Notes: generated by a model not told the origin, from the sequence alone. 64,000 nt of DNA from Ignavibacteriales bacterium (GCA_020635255.1 JACKAC010000002.1:682001-746000); one strand, 5' to 3'; shown: positions 18,794 through 27,133, numbered from the stretch's first letter. Program-made: numbers and translations.

Positions 18794-20089
18794 ATGTCGG
18801 AATACCAAGTATCTGCACGAAAGTTCAGACCCCAAAAATTCAGCGAGGTAACCTCCCAGGAGTTTGTTACCAAAACACTAAAGAATGCTATTAAGTCCAA
18901 TAAGATAGCACACGCATATTTATTGAGCGGGCCGAGGGGAGTGGGGAAAACAACCATAGCGCGGATATTTGCAAAGGCACTGAACTGTCTCAACCCCAAA
19001 GACGGTGAACCGGACGACACATGTGAAAATTGTATCGAGATAAAGAAGGGAGTTCATCCCGATATACTGGAGCTCGATGCCGCATCGAACAGGGGAATCG
19101 ACGACGTCCGCGCGATACAGGATGCGGCGAAGATATTCCCGATGAAAGCTAAGTATAAGTTTTTTATCATCGATGAGGTGCACATGCTGACAACGCAGGC
19201 GTTTAACGCGCTTCTGAAAATTCTGGAAGAGCCACCTCCTTATCTTATTTTTATTCTTGCTACAACAAACCCGGAGAAGATACCCCAAACGATCGTAAGC
19301 AGGTGTCAGAGGTTTTCACTGCAGATGATAAAGGTGGACGAGATATCGGAAAACCTTCGTTCAATTGCAAAACAAGAAGGCATAAAAATAGACGATGAAT
19401 CTTTGTTCCTTATCTCAAAACTTGGATATGGAGCGTTAAGAGATGCGCAAGGAATCTTTGACATGGCAGTCTCATATTGCGGGAACGAAATCAAATTCGA
19501 AGAGCTGAAGGCATTTCTAAATCTTCCGGATAAGGAAGTCTATTTTAAGATAGCCGATTTTATAAAAGATGGTGATACAAAAGGAATATTGAATTACCTC
19601 AATGAGCTATCTGCGAAAGGGATGGACCTTCATACTGTCTATAACGGGATTACTGAGCATTTCAGAAACCTGCTTATACTAAAGACTGCTGAAAACCCGG
19701 ACTTGCTGGATGAGTCTGACCAAACGAAGAAACAATATGAGGAGCAGGCAAAAAATTTTACAAGAGACCAGGTACTAAGGATATTAAAGGTGATGTTCGA
19801 TGCAGAAAGCAGGATAAGATATTCCTCTAACCAGAAGATACTCTTCGAGGCTCTGATCGTTGAGCTGTGCGATTTGAATAAGGAAGTCGTCGATATATCG
19901 AAATTGATCTCAGAGATAGACGCTCTCAAAAAAAAAACTAAACTAGGAAGTAACGAAACCTCCTACACGGAACCTGATCCTCCTGCCGAAACCCCTATAA
20001 TCGAAGAAAAACAAGATCCAGCAAAGGAGAGTGAAGTAGTAAAAAAATTGAAAGAGTTATTTGACGTGGAAAAACATAATAATAACTAA
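18794..20089 (+). CDS. dnaX: DNA polymerase III gamma/tau subunit
   Basis: Clamp-loader ATPase of the replicative polymerase. Residues about 1-230 form the AAA+ domain: Walker A GPRGVGKTT at about 45, a four-Cys zinc site at about 64-80 (CLNPKDGEPDDTCENC), Walker B FFIIDEVHML and sensor 1 FILATTNPEKI. The lid and collar domains extend to about residue 365. At 431 residues it is short: after the collar only about 55 residues remain, Pro/Glu-rich then SEVVKKLKELF, so most of a tau-type C-terminus is missing. A run of ten A at 19928-19937 lies exactly at the collar/tail junction. The stop overlaps the agmatinase start (TAATG). Confidence 0.95.
   Translation: MSEYQVSARKFRPQKFSEVTSQEFVTKTLKNAIKSNKIAHAYLLSGPRGVGKTTIARIFAKALNCLNPKDGEPDDTCENCIEIKKGVHPDILELDAASNRGIDDVRAIQDAAKIFPMKAKYKFFIIDEVHMLTTQAFNALLKILEEPPPYLIFILATTNPEKIPQTIVSRCQRFSLQMIKVDEISENLRSIAKQEGIKIDDESLFLISKLGYGALRDAQGIFDMAVSYCGNEIKFEELKAFLNLPDKEVYFKIADFIKDGDTKGILNYLNELSAKGMDLHTVYNGITEHFRNLLILKTAENPDLLDESDQTKKQYEEQAKNFTRDQVLRILKVMFDAESRIRYSSNQKILFEALIVELCDLNKEVVDISKLISEIDALKKKTKLGSNETSYTEPDPPAETPIIEEKQDPAKESEVVKKLKELFDVEKHNNN
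19928..19937 (+). other. A10 homopolymer in dnaX (possible slippage site)
   Basis: Ten consecutive A encode Lys-Lys-Lys plus the first base of Thr after residue 378. One extra A leads to TAA and one lost A to TAG within a few codons, so slippage in either direction would make a protein of about 382-384 residues ending at the collar. Poly-A slippage in dnaX is known from Thermus, where it makes tau and gamma. Confidence 0.55.
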
Positions 20090-20973
20090 TGAAGACGCTT
20101 GGCATAAAGAAGAATTTTCTTGCAATAGAAGATAAATATTCTAACTATAAAGACTCCGCAGTTGCAATCGCTTCCGCACCCTACGAAGCAACGACATCAT
20201 ACGGCAAAGGTACGGCGAAAGGTCCTGAGGCAATCATAAAAGCATCTCATTACGTGGAATTTTTTGATGAGGAACTGAACAGGGAATTTGCCTTTGAAAA
20301 GGGGATTGCTACTTTAAAACCAATGGTGTTTGGCGATAAGAAAGGGATGAAAGCATTGGGAGTAATATACAAGCAAGTGAAGAATTTGATAGACGACGGA
20401 AAGTTTGTCGTCACGTTAGGTGGTGAGCATTCTATTTCGACTGCACCCATACAAGCGCATTTCGATTCATATGAAGATCTTTCCATATTGCATTTTGACG
20501 CTCATTCCGACCTAAGGGATAAGTATGAGGGTAGTAAGTATTCACACGCGAGCTTTGCGGCAAGGGTATCGGAATTCACTACAGATATTACACAGGTAGG
20601 AATAAGAGCCCAATGCAAGGAAGAGTACGATTTTATAAAAAAGAAAAAGATTAAGACATTTTATGCTTACGAGATAAGAGACGGCAAGTATGGAAATGAC
20701 TGGCAAAAGGTCGTTATCAGCACCTTAAAGAAAAATGTATACATTACATTCGACGTGGATTACCTGGATCCGTCGGTCATGCCTTCTACAGGCACCCCGG
20801 AGCCGATGGGATTTTACTGGGAGGAAACGATGAAGCTATTCCGTTTGCTTGGCGGCTCGCGGCGCGTGGTAGGGTTTGACGTTGTGGAGCTTTCACCGAG
20901 AAAAGATTTTTCATTCCCGGATTTTCTCACCGCAAAGCTTATTTACAAGATGCTTAACTATTTTATAAGATAA
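20089..20973 (+). CDS. speB: Agmatinase (ureohydrolase family)
   Basis: Predicted to hydrolyse agmatine to putrescine and urea with a binuclear Mn centre. The 294 residues hold all metal-ligand motifs: GGEHS at about residues 106-110, HFDAHSDLRD at about 132-141 and TFDVDYLDPS near 220-229. The ATG overlaps the dnaX stop by one base, implying coupling. The N-terminus (MKTLGIKKNFLAIEDKYSNY) is as in the bacterial speB group rather than arginase. Other ureohydrolases (guanidinobutyrase, formimidoylglutamase) cannot be excluded from motifs alone. Confidence 0.87.
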   Translation: MKTLGIKKNFLAIEDKYSNYKDSAVAIASAPYEATTSYGKGTAKGPEAIIKASHYVEFFDEELNREFAFEKGIATLKPMVFGDKKGMKALGVIYKQVKNLIDDGKFVVTLGGEHSISTAPIQAHFDSYEDLSILHFDAHSDLRDKYEGSKYSHASFAARVSEFTTDITQVGIRAQCKEEYDFIKKKKIKTFYAYEIRDGKYGNDWQKVVISTLKKNVYITFDVDYLDPSVMPSTGTPEPMGFYWEETMKLFRLLGGSRRVVGFDVVELSPRKDFSFPDFLTAKLIYKMLNYFIR

Positions 20974-20975
20974 CA

Positions 20976-21623
20976 GTGACCGAAGCCGAATTAAAAAAAT
21001 ATGCTAAGGAAGTCGTAAAGCGCCTGGCGAAGCATTACCCGGATTCAAAGACCCATCTCGACCATAATAACGCATTCGAGCTTCTCATATCTACTGTGCT
21101 GGCGGCGCAAATGACAGATGTAGGAGTAAATAAAGTAATGGGACCTCTTTACAAGTCTAAATACAAAAAACCCCAGGATATATTAAAAGATGGTTTCGAG
21201 AAATTCAGGGATAATATAAAATCGATCAATTTCTACAATAATAAGGCAAAAGCTGTTATTTCATTATGCCAGGACCTGGTTGATAACTACAAAGGAAAGG
21301 TTCCGGATTCGATGGATGAGCTCACAAAGCTTAAGGGAGTGGGAAGGAAGACGGCTAATGTGGTGCTTGGTAACTGCTTCGGTAAAAAGGATGTGATAAT
21401 AGTCGATACACATTTAAAGAGGGTATCATTAAGGTTGGGACTGGTCGATTCGGATAAGCCGGATAAGATAGAGCAGGAGCTGAGCGGTATAATTCCGCCG
21501 AATGATCAGTTTGGCTTTTCTATGAGGATAGGTGACCACGGCAGGCAAATATGCACGGCGAGAAAACCTGATTGTGAACATTGTTTTTTGAACGACATTT
21601 GTCCATCTGCATTTAAAGTATAA
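20976..21623 (+). CDS. nth: Endonuclease III
   Basis: DNA glycosylase/AP lyase that removes oxidised pyrimidines. The 215 residues include the helix-hairpin-helix LKGVGRKTANVVLG, with the catalytic Lys in its GVGRKTA loop, and the catalytic Asp in VDTHLKRVSLRLGL. The C-terminal [4Fe-4S] cluster is C-x6-C-x2-C-x5-C (CTARKPDCEHCFLNDIC). The start is GTG, two bases after the agmatinase stop; no nearby ATG would preserve the N-terminal helix. The gene sits in a tight plus-strand run and is normal in length. Confidence 0.95.
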   Translation: MTEAELKKYAKEVVKRLAKHYPDSKTHLDHNNAFELLISTVLAAQMTDVGVNKVMGPLYKSKYKKPQDILKDGFEKFRDNIKSINFYNNKAKAVISLCQDLVDNYKGKVPDSMDELTKLKGVGRKTANVVLGNCFGKKDVIIVDTHLKRVSLRLGLVDSDKPDKIEQELSGIIPPNDQFGFSMRIGDHGRQICTARKPDCEHCFLNDICPSAFKV

Positions 21624-21640
21624 ATCAAAATAAATAAAAA

Positions 21641-22147
21641 GTGGCACTACCTGACCTAACCAAGATAAAGATGATATTAATGGATCTCGATGGATGTCTT
21701 ACAACCGGACATCTGATATATATGAGTGATGGAGACGGAAATCACATCAGAGATGCAAAGGTATTCCATACACATGATGGATTTGGAATTGCAAGGGGTA
21801 TAGAAGTGGGGATGAAGTTCTCTATAATAAGCGGAAGGAGTTCACCGGTAAATAAAATGCGCTCCGATAAATTAGGAATTCATCACTTATATGAAAACAT
21901 TCCCGACAAGCTCGTTCCGTTCGAGGAGTTAAAGGATAAATATGGATATACGAACGAAGAGTTCGCATATATCGGTGACGATGAATTCGATCTGCCCTTA
22001 CTCAGAGAGGTTGGTTTTTCCGCTTGTCCGGAGAGCGCAGTTGAGGAAGTCAAAAAGCACGTTAATTATGTCTGTAAGCAGAGGGGTGGCTACGGCGCAG
22101 TAAGGGAATTCATAGATGTTATTTTAAAAGAACAAAATCTAATATAA
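21641..22147 (+). CDS. kdsC: KdsC-type HAD phosphatase (KDO-8-phosphate phosphatase)
   Basis: HAD-superfamily phosphatase of the capless KdsC/C0 type, which makes free KDO for lipopolysaccharide. In its 168 residues, motif I is MDLDGCLTTG (nucleophile Asp near residue 13), motif II is in ISGRSS, and motif III/IV is YIGDDEFDLPLL. The DGFGIARG stretch is typical of KdsC substrate-loop regions. Translation starts at GTG 21641, and the stop overlaps the next ATG by one base. No other KDO gene is adjacent. A nucleotide-sugar-linked phosphatase of the same C0 group is the alternative. Confidence 0.75.
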   Translation: MALPDLTKIKMILMDLDGCLTTGHLIYMSDGDGNHIRDAKVFHTHDGFGIARGIEVGMKFSIISGRSSPVNKMRSDKLGIHHLYENIPDKLVPFEELKDKYGYTNEEFAYIGDDEFDLPLLREVGFSACPESAVEEVKKHVNYVCKQRGGYGAVREFIDVILKEQNLI

Positions 22148-22554
22148 TGTCAAACAAAATCAGAGGGCTTGGGGGAATTTTTATTTATTCAAACGACCCG
22201 AAGAAGTTAGGTGAGTGGTACACAAAACATTTTGGTATAGATACCTCAGCAGGCGAACCATATGGTGTGATCTACTGTGAGTACAGGTATGAAGATAAAG
22301 ACGATCCAAACGGTTACGCCAGCATTTCATGGTCGATCCTTAAGACCGATAATGAGATAGACAGGACAAATCCTTCATTCTGTGTTAATTACAGGGTAGA
22401 TAATCTGGATGACTTTGCGGCTTATCTCCAGGAAAATGGTGTAGAAGTGAACGAGATACAGGAGCATCCGGAAGGCAAATTCACACGCATTAAAGATCCT
22501 GAAGGAAACCAGATAGAACTCTGGGAGCCAACGAAAGAATTCTTTGAAGGATAA
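22147..22554 (+). CDS. VOC-superfamily (glyoxalase-like) protein
   Basis: A 135-residue protein with the paired beta-alpha-beta-beta-beta modules of the vicinal-oxygen-chelate fold. The N-terminal module is GLGGIFIYSNDPKKLGEWYT and the C-terminal one is GKFTRIKDPEGNQIELWEP, with the final Glu at the usual metal-ligand position. Members include glyoxalases, ring-cleaving dioxygenases and resistance proteins; the function here is not determinable. It is coupled to kdsC by a one-base overlap. Its last codons (PTKEFFEG) and following bases recur after the next gene as a direct repeat. Confidence 0.8.
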   Translation: MSNKIRGLGGIFIYSNDPKKLGEWYTKHFGIDTSAGEPYGVIYCEYRYEDKDDPNGYASISWSILKTDNEIDRTNPSFCVNYRVDNLDDFAAYLQENGVEVNEIQEHPEGKFTRIKDPEGNQIELWEPTKEFFEG

Positions 22555-22563
22555 GGCGGTTAT
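22527..22563 (+). repeat. Direct repeat, copy 1 (3' end of first VOC gene)
   Basis: Covers the last codons and stop of the first VOC gene plus a few following bases (GCCAACGAAAGAATTCTTTG onward, then AAGGCGGTTAT). The matching copy is at 22956-22994. The two copies flank the second VOC gene. Confidence 0.75.
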
Positions 22564-22578
22564 TATAAACTAAAATGT

Positions 22579-22956
22579 ATGGCAAAGAAATCGAATCCTG
22601 TCATTTATTTCGAAATCCCGGTTCACGATATTGAAAGAGCAATGAAATTTTATAAAACAGTATTCAGCTTTGACTTTGTCAAGGAAACCATTGATAATAA
22701 TGAAATGGCATTGTTCCCATTTGCTCATGAAAATTCAGGCATTTCAGGTGCATTGGCAAAAGGTGAAATTTACAAGCCAACAAAGGACGGAGTAGTGATC
22801 TATTTCAAGACAGAAAACATCGATGAATCTTTGAAATCGGCAACCTCAAACGGCGGACAAATTCTATATCCTAAAACTGACAATGGAATTGGATTTGTTG
22901 CAGAATTTGAAGATACAGAGGGGAACAGAATAGCATTATATCAATCAAAAGTATAG
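22579..22956 (+). CDS. VOC-superfamily protein, second type
   Basis: A 125-residue VOC protein with N-terminal YFEIPVHDIERAMKFYKTVF and C-terminal FVAEFEDTEGNRIALYQSK. This is the layout of the YaeR/extradiol-like 'glyoxalase' group often annotated as predicted enzymes related to lactoylglutathione lyase. It is only distantly similar to the neighbouring VOC protein, so it is not a fresh tandem copy. It sits between two copies of a 37-39 base direct repeat derived from the end of the first VOC gene, which suggests insertion or a rearranged duplication. Substrate unknown. Confidence 0.8.
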   Translation: MAKKSNPVIYFEIPVHDIERAMKFYKTVFSFDFVKETIDNNEMALFPFAHENSGISGALAKGEIYKPTKDGVVIYFKTENIDESLKSATSNGGQILYPKTDNGIGFVAEFEDTEGNRIALYQSKV

Positions 22957-22994
22957 CCAACGAAAGAGTTCTTTGAAAGATAGCAGGCGGTTAC
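22956..22994 (+). repeat. Direct repeat, copy 2 (vestigial 3' end of first VOC gene)
   Basis: Begins GCCAACGAAAGAGTTCTTTG and continues to GGCGGTTACT. It repeats 22527-22563 with a few substitutions and a 3-base insertion. It is non-coding here, starting at the last base of the second VOC stop codon. Confidence 0.75.
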
Positions 22995-23079
22995 TGAATT
23001 TCTGTACTGATTTAGAGAATTAATTATAGGATTTTATGGTTATGGGAGTGGATAACACTAAAAATAAGGAAGTGCCGCC

Positions 23080-25089
23080 ATGAAAAATTTTATACTGCCT
23101 CTAGCATTGCTGTTCGTGCTAAGCAATAACTTATTTGCGCAAAGCCAGGACCTTCCGGGCTGGCAAGTGTGCTCAGAAAAAAAATCACATAGTAACTTTG
23201 CCCCGGTAATACAGGGCGATTCACCTAACACCCCAATACATACATTCGACGTTCTAGATTACAAACTAAATCTTAATCTGTATCAGTGCTTCATTTCGCC
23301 ATATCCAAAATCGTATCAGGGTAGTAATGAGGTCACATTCAGGATCGATTCATCATTAAATACGATCAAGCTAAATGCTGTTAGTGCTTCGATGATAATA
23401 GATTCGGTTAAGCTCGGAAGTACGAGTCTAGCATTTAGCCATACTACCGACCTGCTTACGATCACTCTGGATAGAGTATATAATCCCGGGGAAGTAACAA
23501 CAGTTAAGATATATTATAGACACAACAACGTTTCCGATGGAGCGTTCTACGCCTCAAGTGGGATGGTCTTTACAGACTGTGAACCGGAAGGAGCAAGAAA
23601 ATGGTATCCTTGTTGGGATAAACCTTCCGATAAAGCAACAACTGATCTGACAGCAAAAGTGCCTTCGACGGTATTACTTGGTTCTAACGGAAGGCTTGCA
23701 GATTCTACGCGTTCCGGTGATACAACTATATTTCACTGGGTGAGCAGAGATCCTATAGCCCCCTACCTGGTTACAATGATAGGTAAAGTAGGCTATAATC
23801 TGGACATCGTAAAATGGGTTAACCCAGATAATACAAACGATACTATACCGATCAGATTTTATTGGAATACGGGTGAAAACTCTTCCAATCTCCATAATAT
23901 AGAGGCTAAGATCGTACCAATGATGACTTACTTTTCTCAGAAATTTGGGTTGCACCCATTTGAGAAGAATGGTTTTGCGACTGCCAACAACCAGTTTACA
24001 TGGGGCGGAATGGAAAACCAAACTCTGACAATACTGGCTCCAAACTACTGGTCGGAAAACGTAGTTGCACACGAGTTCGGGCACCAATGGTTTGGCGATA
24101 TGATCTCGCCAGGAACATGGGCTGACATATGGATGAATGAGGGATTCGCTACTTATTGTGAAGCCATATGGAAAGAGTATACCGGCGGGTATTCTTCTTA
24201 TAAGAGTTCAATAGATGGGGATGCATCTTCTTATATTTTAAGTAATCCCGGCTGGCCGATATATAATCCTGATTGGGCGATAAATACTCCGCCGACAAGT
24301 GTCTTATTCAACGGGGCAATAACATATAACAAAGGGTCCTGCGTACTGCATATGCTAAGATATGTGCTGGGTGACACAATGTTCTTTAATGCGATAAAAT
24401 CATATGCTACCGATACGGTAAACTTTAAATTTAAGAATACTGTAACCGCCGATTTTATTACCAAAGTAAATACAGTAACAGGGCAAAATCTGGATTGGTT
24501 CTTTAATGAGTGGATATACGAACCAAATCATCCGGTATATGCGAACACATATAATTTCCAGAATATAGGTGGTAGCAACTGGCAGGTTAAATTTACAGCT
24601 AAGCAGACGCAGTCAAATCCTGCATTCTTCCAAATGCCGTTAGAGTTAAAGATAAATTTCAGCGGCGGCGGCGATACTACGATCAGAGTCATGAATGATA
24701 TAAATAACCAGACTTTCGCATTAAATTTTGACAGACAGCCTGTATCATTGCAATTCGATCCGAACAGCAATATTGTGTTGAAGCAGGGTTCAACGATCCT
24801 GGGAATAGAGAATAATTCAGTACCGGTAAAATTCGACCTTTCTCAAAATTATCCTAACCCGTTCAACCCGGTTACTAAAATAAGCTATGATATTCCGAAC
24901 AGGTCTCAAGTGAAGATAAAGGTATTCGATGTCTTAGGGAATGAGATGGCTACACTAGTTAATGAAATAAAGGAGCCGGGAAGTTATGCGGTTAATTTTG
25001 ATGCTTCTAGGTTTGCATCCGGGGTATATTATTACAGAATTATTGCCGGTGATTTTACGGCGACAAAAAAGATGATGCTGATCAAATAG
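23080..25089 (+). CDS. Secreted M1-family zinc aminopeptidase with T9SS sorting domain
   Basis: Zinc metallopeptidase predicted to remove N-terminal residues from peptides outside the cell. Of its 669 residues, 1-21 are a signal peptide (LSNNLFAQ). The M1 N-terminal beta domain spans about 45-245. The catalytic domain contains the exopeptidase motif GGMEN (about 308) and zinc site HEFGH at about 331-335, with the third ligand Glu in WMNEGFATYCE. Residues about 585-669 are a T9SS sorting domain (NYPNPFNPVTKISYDI, ending ATKKMMLIK). The ERAP-like C-terminal domain of classical aminopeptidase N is absent, as in short bacterial M1 enzymes. It stands alone before the tRNA. Confidence 0.92.
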   Translation: MKNFILPLALLFVLSNNLFAQSQDLPGWQVCSEKKSHSNFAPVIQGDSPNTPIHTFDVLDYKLNLNLYQCFISPYPKSYQGSNEVTFRIDSSLNTIKLNAVSASMIIDSVKLGSTSLAFSHTTDLLTITLDRVYNPGEVTTVKIYYRHNNVSDGAFYASSGMVFTDCEPEGARKWYPCWDKPSDKATTDLTAKVPSTVLLGSNGRLADSTRSGDTTIFHWVSRDPIAPYLVTMIGKVGYNLDIVKWVNPDNTNDTIPIRFYWNTGENSSNLHNIEAKIVPMMTYFSQKFGLHPFEKNGFATANNQFTWGGMENQTLTILAPNYWSENVVAHEFGHQWFGDMISPGTWADIWMNEGFATYCEAIWKEYTGGYSSYKSSIDGDASSYILSNPGWPIYNPDWAINTPPTSVLFNGAITYNKGSCVLHMLRYVLGDTMFFNAIKSYATDTVNFKFKNTVTADFITKVNTVTGQNLDWFFNEWIYEPNHPVYANTYNFQNIGGSNWQVKFTAKQTQSNPAFFQMPLELKINFSGGGDTTIRVMNDINNQTFALNFDRQPVSLQFDPNSNIVLKQGSTILGIENNSVPVKFDLSQNYPNPFNPVTKISYDIPNRSQVKIKVFDVLGNEMATLVNEIKEPGSYAVNFDASRFASGVYYYRIIAGDFTATKKMMLIK

Positions 25090-25204
25090 ATTATAGTGTG
25101 AGGTTGGTGTTATAATTGAATTGCAAATATTAAAAAATAGGTGTAAATTGTTGTTTCCTATTAAATAGGGTATTAAAAGTTCTTAATATTATAGATAGTT
25201 ACAT

Positions 25205-25282
25205 GGAGCCGTAGTTCAGTTTGGTTAGAACGCCTGACTGTCACTCAGGAGGTCGCGGGTTCGAGTCCCGTCGGTTCCGCCA
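25205..25282 (+). tRNA. tRNA-Asp (GTC)
   Basis: A full cloverleaf can be folded. The acceptor stem is GGAGCCG (25205-25211) with CGGTTCC (25272-25278), one G-U pair. The anticodon stem is CCTGA/TCAGG with loop CTGTCAC, giving anticodon GTC at 25240-25242. The T-loop is GGTTCGAGTCC. Discriminator G and a genomically encoded CCA end it at 25282. Confidence 0.96.
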
Positions 25283-25290
25283 ATAAAATA

Positions 25291-25322
25291 AGCCACTTAG
25301 ATTATCTAGGTGGCTTTTTTAA
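25291..25322 (+). terminator. Rho-independent terminator after tRNA-Asp
   Basis: Arms AGCCACTTAG and CTAGGTGGCT around loop ATTAT, one G-T pair, followed by a T-run. It lies 9 bases after the tRNA CCA. Confidence 0.88.
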
Positions 25323-25344
25323 TCAATAAATACAGGAGAATAAA

Positions 25345-25689
25345 ATGGATCAAGAGTTATTACATTTGTTATCTAATTGGAAAAAAAGCGAAGAAAATTA
25401 TTTTGGTGCCCTACGTAATGTTAGATATTGTCATAGCTTTATTGCTGAAGGAGAATACATAGTTTCAATAGAATCTGTTATAACCGTGAATAAGCAGACT
25501 ATTTCACTAAAAAGACCTTTTTTTACATTTGCGCAATCAGATCGCCCATATATTTTGAATAAAAAAGGTGATATATATAATTTGAAGCAGTTTTTGAAAA
25601 GTTTCGATGAGGATTTTAATAAGGAGGTTCAGGCAAGGCTAAATGACGGGTTTGATGACTTAGAGGATTCAGCCTTTTTAGAACTATAA
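25345..25689 (+). CDS. Small acidic protein, unrecognised
   Basis: A 114-residue hydrophilic protein that I do not recognise. It has no signal peptide or membrane segment and an acidic C-terminus (DGFDDLEDSAFLEL). The start is supported by an AGGAG sequence (AATACAGGAGAATAAA) ahead of the ATG at 25345. Codon use is AT-richer than in the conserved genes to either side, and it lies directly after tRNA-Asp and its terminator, a common site of accessory genes. No integrase or phage gene is visible nearby. Being a real gene is likely from the ribosome-binding site and coding-like composition. Confidence 0.6.
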   Translation: MDQELLHLLSNWKKSEENYFGALRNVRYCHSFIAEGEYIVSIESVITVNKQTISLKRPFFTFAQSDRPYILNKKGDIYNLKQFLKSFDEDFNKEVQARLNDGFDDLEDSAFLEL

Positions 25690-25716
25690 GTCCGGTTTTA
25701 GCGGGTAGGATGTCAC

Positions 25717-25770
25717 GAATCCTAATTCAATTTAAACTTAGGTTTATTTTTGTTTTATTTTTACAAGTGA
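25717..25770 (+). repeat. Upstream repeat, copy A
   Basis: GAATCCTAATTCAATTTAAA followed by a T-rich GGTTTATTTTTGTTTTATTT block. Copies B (26462-26520) and C (27200-27258) are nearly identical. Each lies just upstream of a secreted-protein gene, so the repeat may contain a promoter. Confidence 0.75.
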
Positions 25771-25815
25771 ATACATTAAGTAAATCCTTAAAAGAATTTT
25801 GAATAGGTGATACAG

Positions 25816-26358
25816 ATGCTTTTACTCGGAATCTTTATAATATGTAATTTTTTTCATGTGAGTTCAGTTGGTAATGATCATATTGATATAGAGAAATACA
25901 AAACGGCTCTTGTATATTTGGAGTCCACAGGTTTAGTTGACAGTTTTTATTTTCACCCTGATGATAAAGATTACAAATTATTTCTTTGTGTATCAGATGA
26001 AATCTTAAAGTATGTTGATGATTCTGCAACGATTTTGAATTCTGATTGCGAAAATTTAGGTTTAGCATTTCCCAAGTGGACTGAAAAGACTGACCTAGTT
26101 AAGGAATTAAATAAGGATAGAGATTCCTGTAATGCTATGCTCTTCTTTACAAAAGTTTTTGGCAACAAATTTATTGGTGAAATTTGGTGGATACCAAGAT
26201 CTCCTATTTATATTGTACAAGGTGATAGAATTATTGGACACGAATATCCCAAAGAATATAAAGATTTGTCATTCATGGGTAATTATGTTAGGATATTGTT
26301 CGAATTCGAGGATGAAGAAGTGAAAAATGTGTGCTATATAAAAGGAACAGCCAACTAA
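25816..26358 (+). CDS. Small secreted protein, unrecognised (tandem family member 1)
   Basis: A protein of about 180 residues with a hydrophobic N-terminal segment (MLLLGIFIICNFFHVSS) that looks like a signal peptide. I do not recognise the family. The start is ATG 25816; a GTG three codons earlier (25807) is the alternative. The arrangement KYKTALVYLESTG...LFLCVSDEIL...YVRILFEFEDEEVKNV parallels KFSKAFEFIKNYP...FNVSISNEIL...SLNFLFYFEGDEIVKV in the next gene, so the two appear to be diverged paralogues. Composition is AT-rich. A terminator follows at 26379, and repeat A lies about 45 bases upstream. Confidence 0.6.
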   Translation: MLLLGIFIICNFFHVSSVGNDHIDIEKYKTALVYLESTGLVDSFYFHPDDKDYKLFLCVSDEILKYVDDSATILNSDCENLGLAFPKWTEKTDLVKELNKDRDSCNAMLFFTKVFGNKFIGEIWWIPRSPIYIVQGDRIIGHEYPKEYKDLSFMGNYVRILFEFEDEEVKNVCYIKGTAN

Positions 26359-26378
26359 TTATTGAAATGAACATCTTA

Positions 26379-26411
26379 AAGGCACTCCTTTCCGGAGTGC
26401 CTTTTTCTTTT
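26379..26411 (+). terminator. Rho-independent terminator
   Basis: AAGGCACTCC and GGAGTGCCTT arms with a short TTTCC-type loop, then T-rich TTTCTTTT. An almost identical hairpin follows the next gene at 27134. Confidence 0.88.
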
Positions 26412-26461
26412 AATGAATACCCCTTCCTTCGACTGGAAGTCCTTTAAGTTAAGTCCATTCC

Positions 26462-26520
26462 TTGAATCCTAATTCAATTTAAATTTTGGTTTATTTTTGT
26501 TTTATTTTGCAAGTCAAACC
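26462..26520 (+). repeat. Upstream repeat, copy B
   Basis: Starts TTGAATCCTAATTCAATTTA and ends CAAGTCAAACC, 6 bases before an ATG. It matches copy C at 27200-27258 with only a few substitutions, and the similarity continues into the start codons of both genes (ATGAAGAT). Confidence 0.85.
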
Positions 26521-26526
26521 TTCCGC

Positions 26527-27114
26527 ATGAAGATAAGATTACTTATAGTTGTTGTTTTATTTGTTGGGGGAAGTTGTGCCTTGAAAAGTGAACCTTTAAA
26601 TTTTTATCCACTAAACGAGGATTCATTATCAAGTGAAGATATCTTAAAGTTTTCCAAAGCATTTGAATTTATTAAAAACTACCCTAACCTTAATGAAACG
26701 TTTAAAATGTATTATTGGGATTCCTCATATATATTTAATGTTTCAATATCTAACGAAATATTAGATTCTAAACCGATTTTTTTCAGTGAAGAAATAGTGG
26801 AATATGAATATGGGGAATTAAATTCTGAAGAAAAAGCAAGGCTGAAGGATAGCATATGGCATAGTCAGGGTAGAAAATTAAATATCGTAAAATGTGACTC
26901 ATCGTTATTTGAATTTAATAGACCCAACGATGGCACAGATTTATTGGTTTTTTTTACTATTCCGAATAAAAATAAATTATTAGTATCCATATTTCCTTAT
27001 ATGGGATTTTATGACTATAAAAAGGCTGCTTTATATGGGCAATATAGTTTAAACTTCTTATTTTATTTTGAAGGTGACGAAATAGTAAAAGTTTTTATAA
27101 AGCATTTAACATAA
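26527..27114 (+). CDS. Small lipoprotein, unrecognised (tandem family member 2)
   Basis: A 195-residue predicted lipoprotein. The N-terminus MKIRLLIVVVLFVGGSCAL has a GGSC lipobox at about residues 14-17. The rest is hydrophilic and rich in Asn, Ser and Tyr, without a family I recognise. The start at 26527 is chosen because the signal sequence begins there; an upstream TTG at 26497 would put ten poor residues before it. The C-terminal half resembles the previous small secreted protein. The first codons resemble those of the TolC gene downstream (MKIRLLIVVVLF versus MKIKYLLIVVLF), and both are preceded by the same repeat and terminator. Confidence 0.62.
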   Translation: MKIRLLIVVVLFVGGSCALKSEPLNFYPLNEDSLSSEDILKFSKAFEFIKNYPNLNETFKMYYWDSSYIFNVSISNEILDSKPIFFSEEIVEYEYGELNSEEKARLKDSIWHSQGRKLNIVKCDSSLFEFNRPNDGTDLLVFFTIPNKNKLLVSIFPYMGFYDYKKAALYGQYSLNFLFYFEGDEIVKVFIKHLT

Positions 27115-27133
27115 ATATTTGCAATAAAATCAA

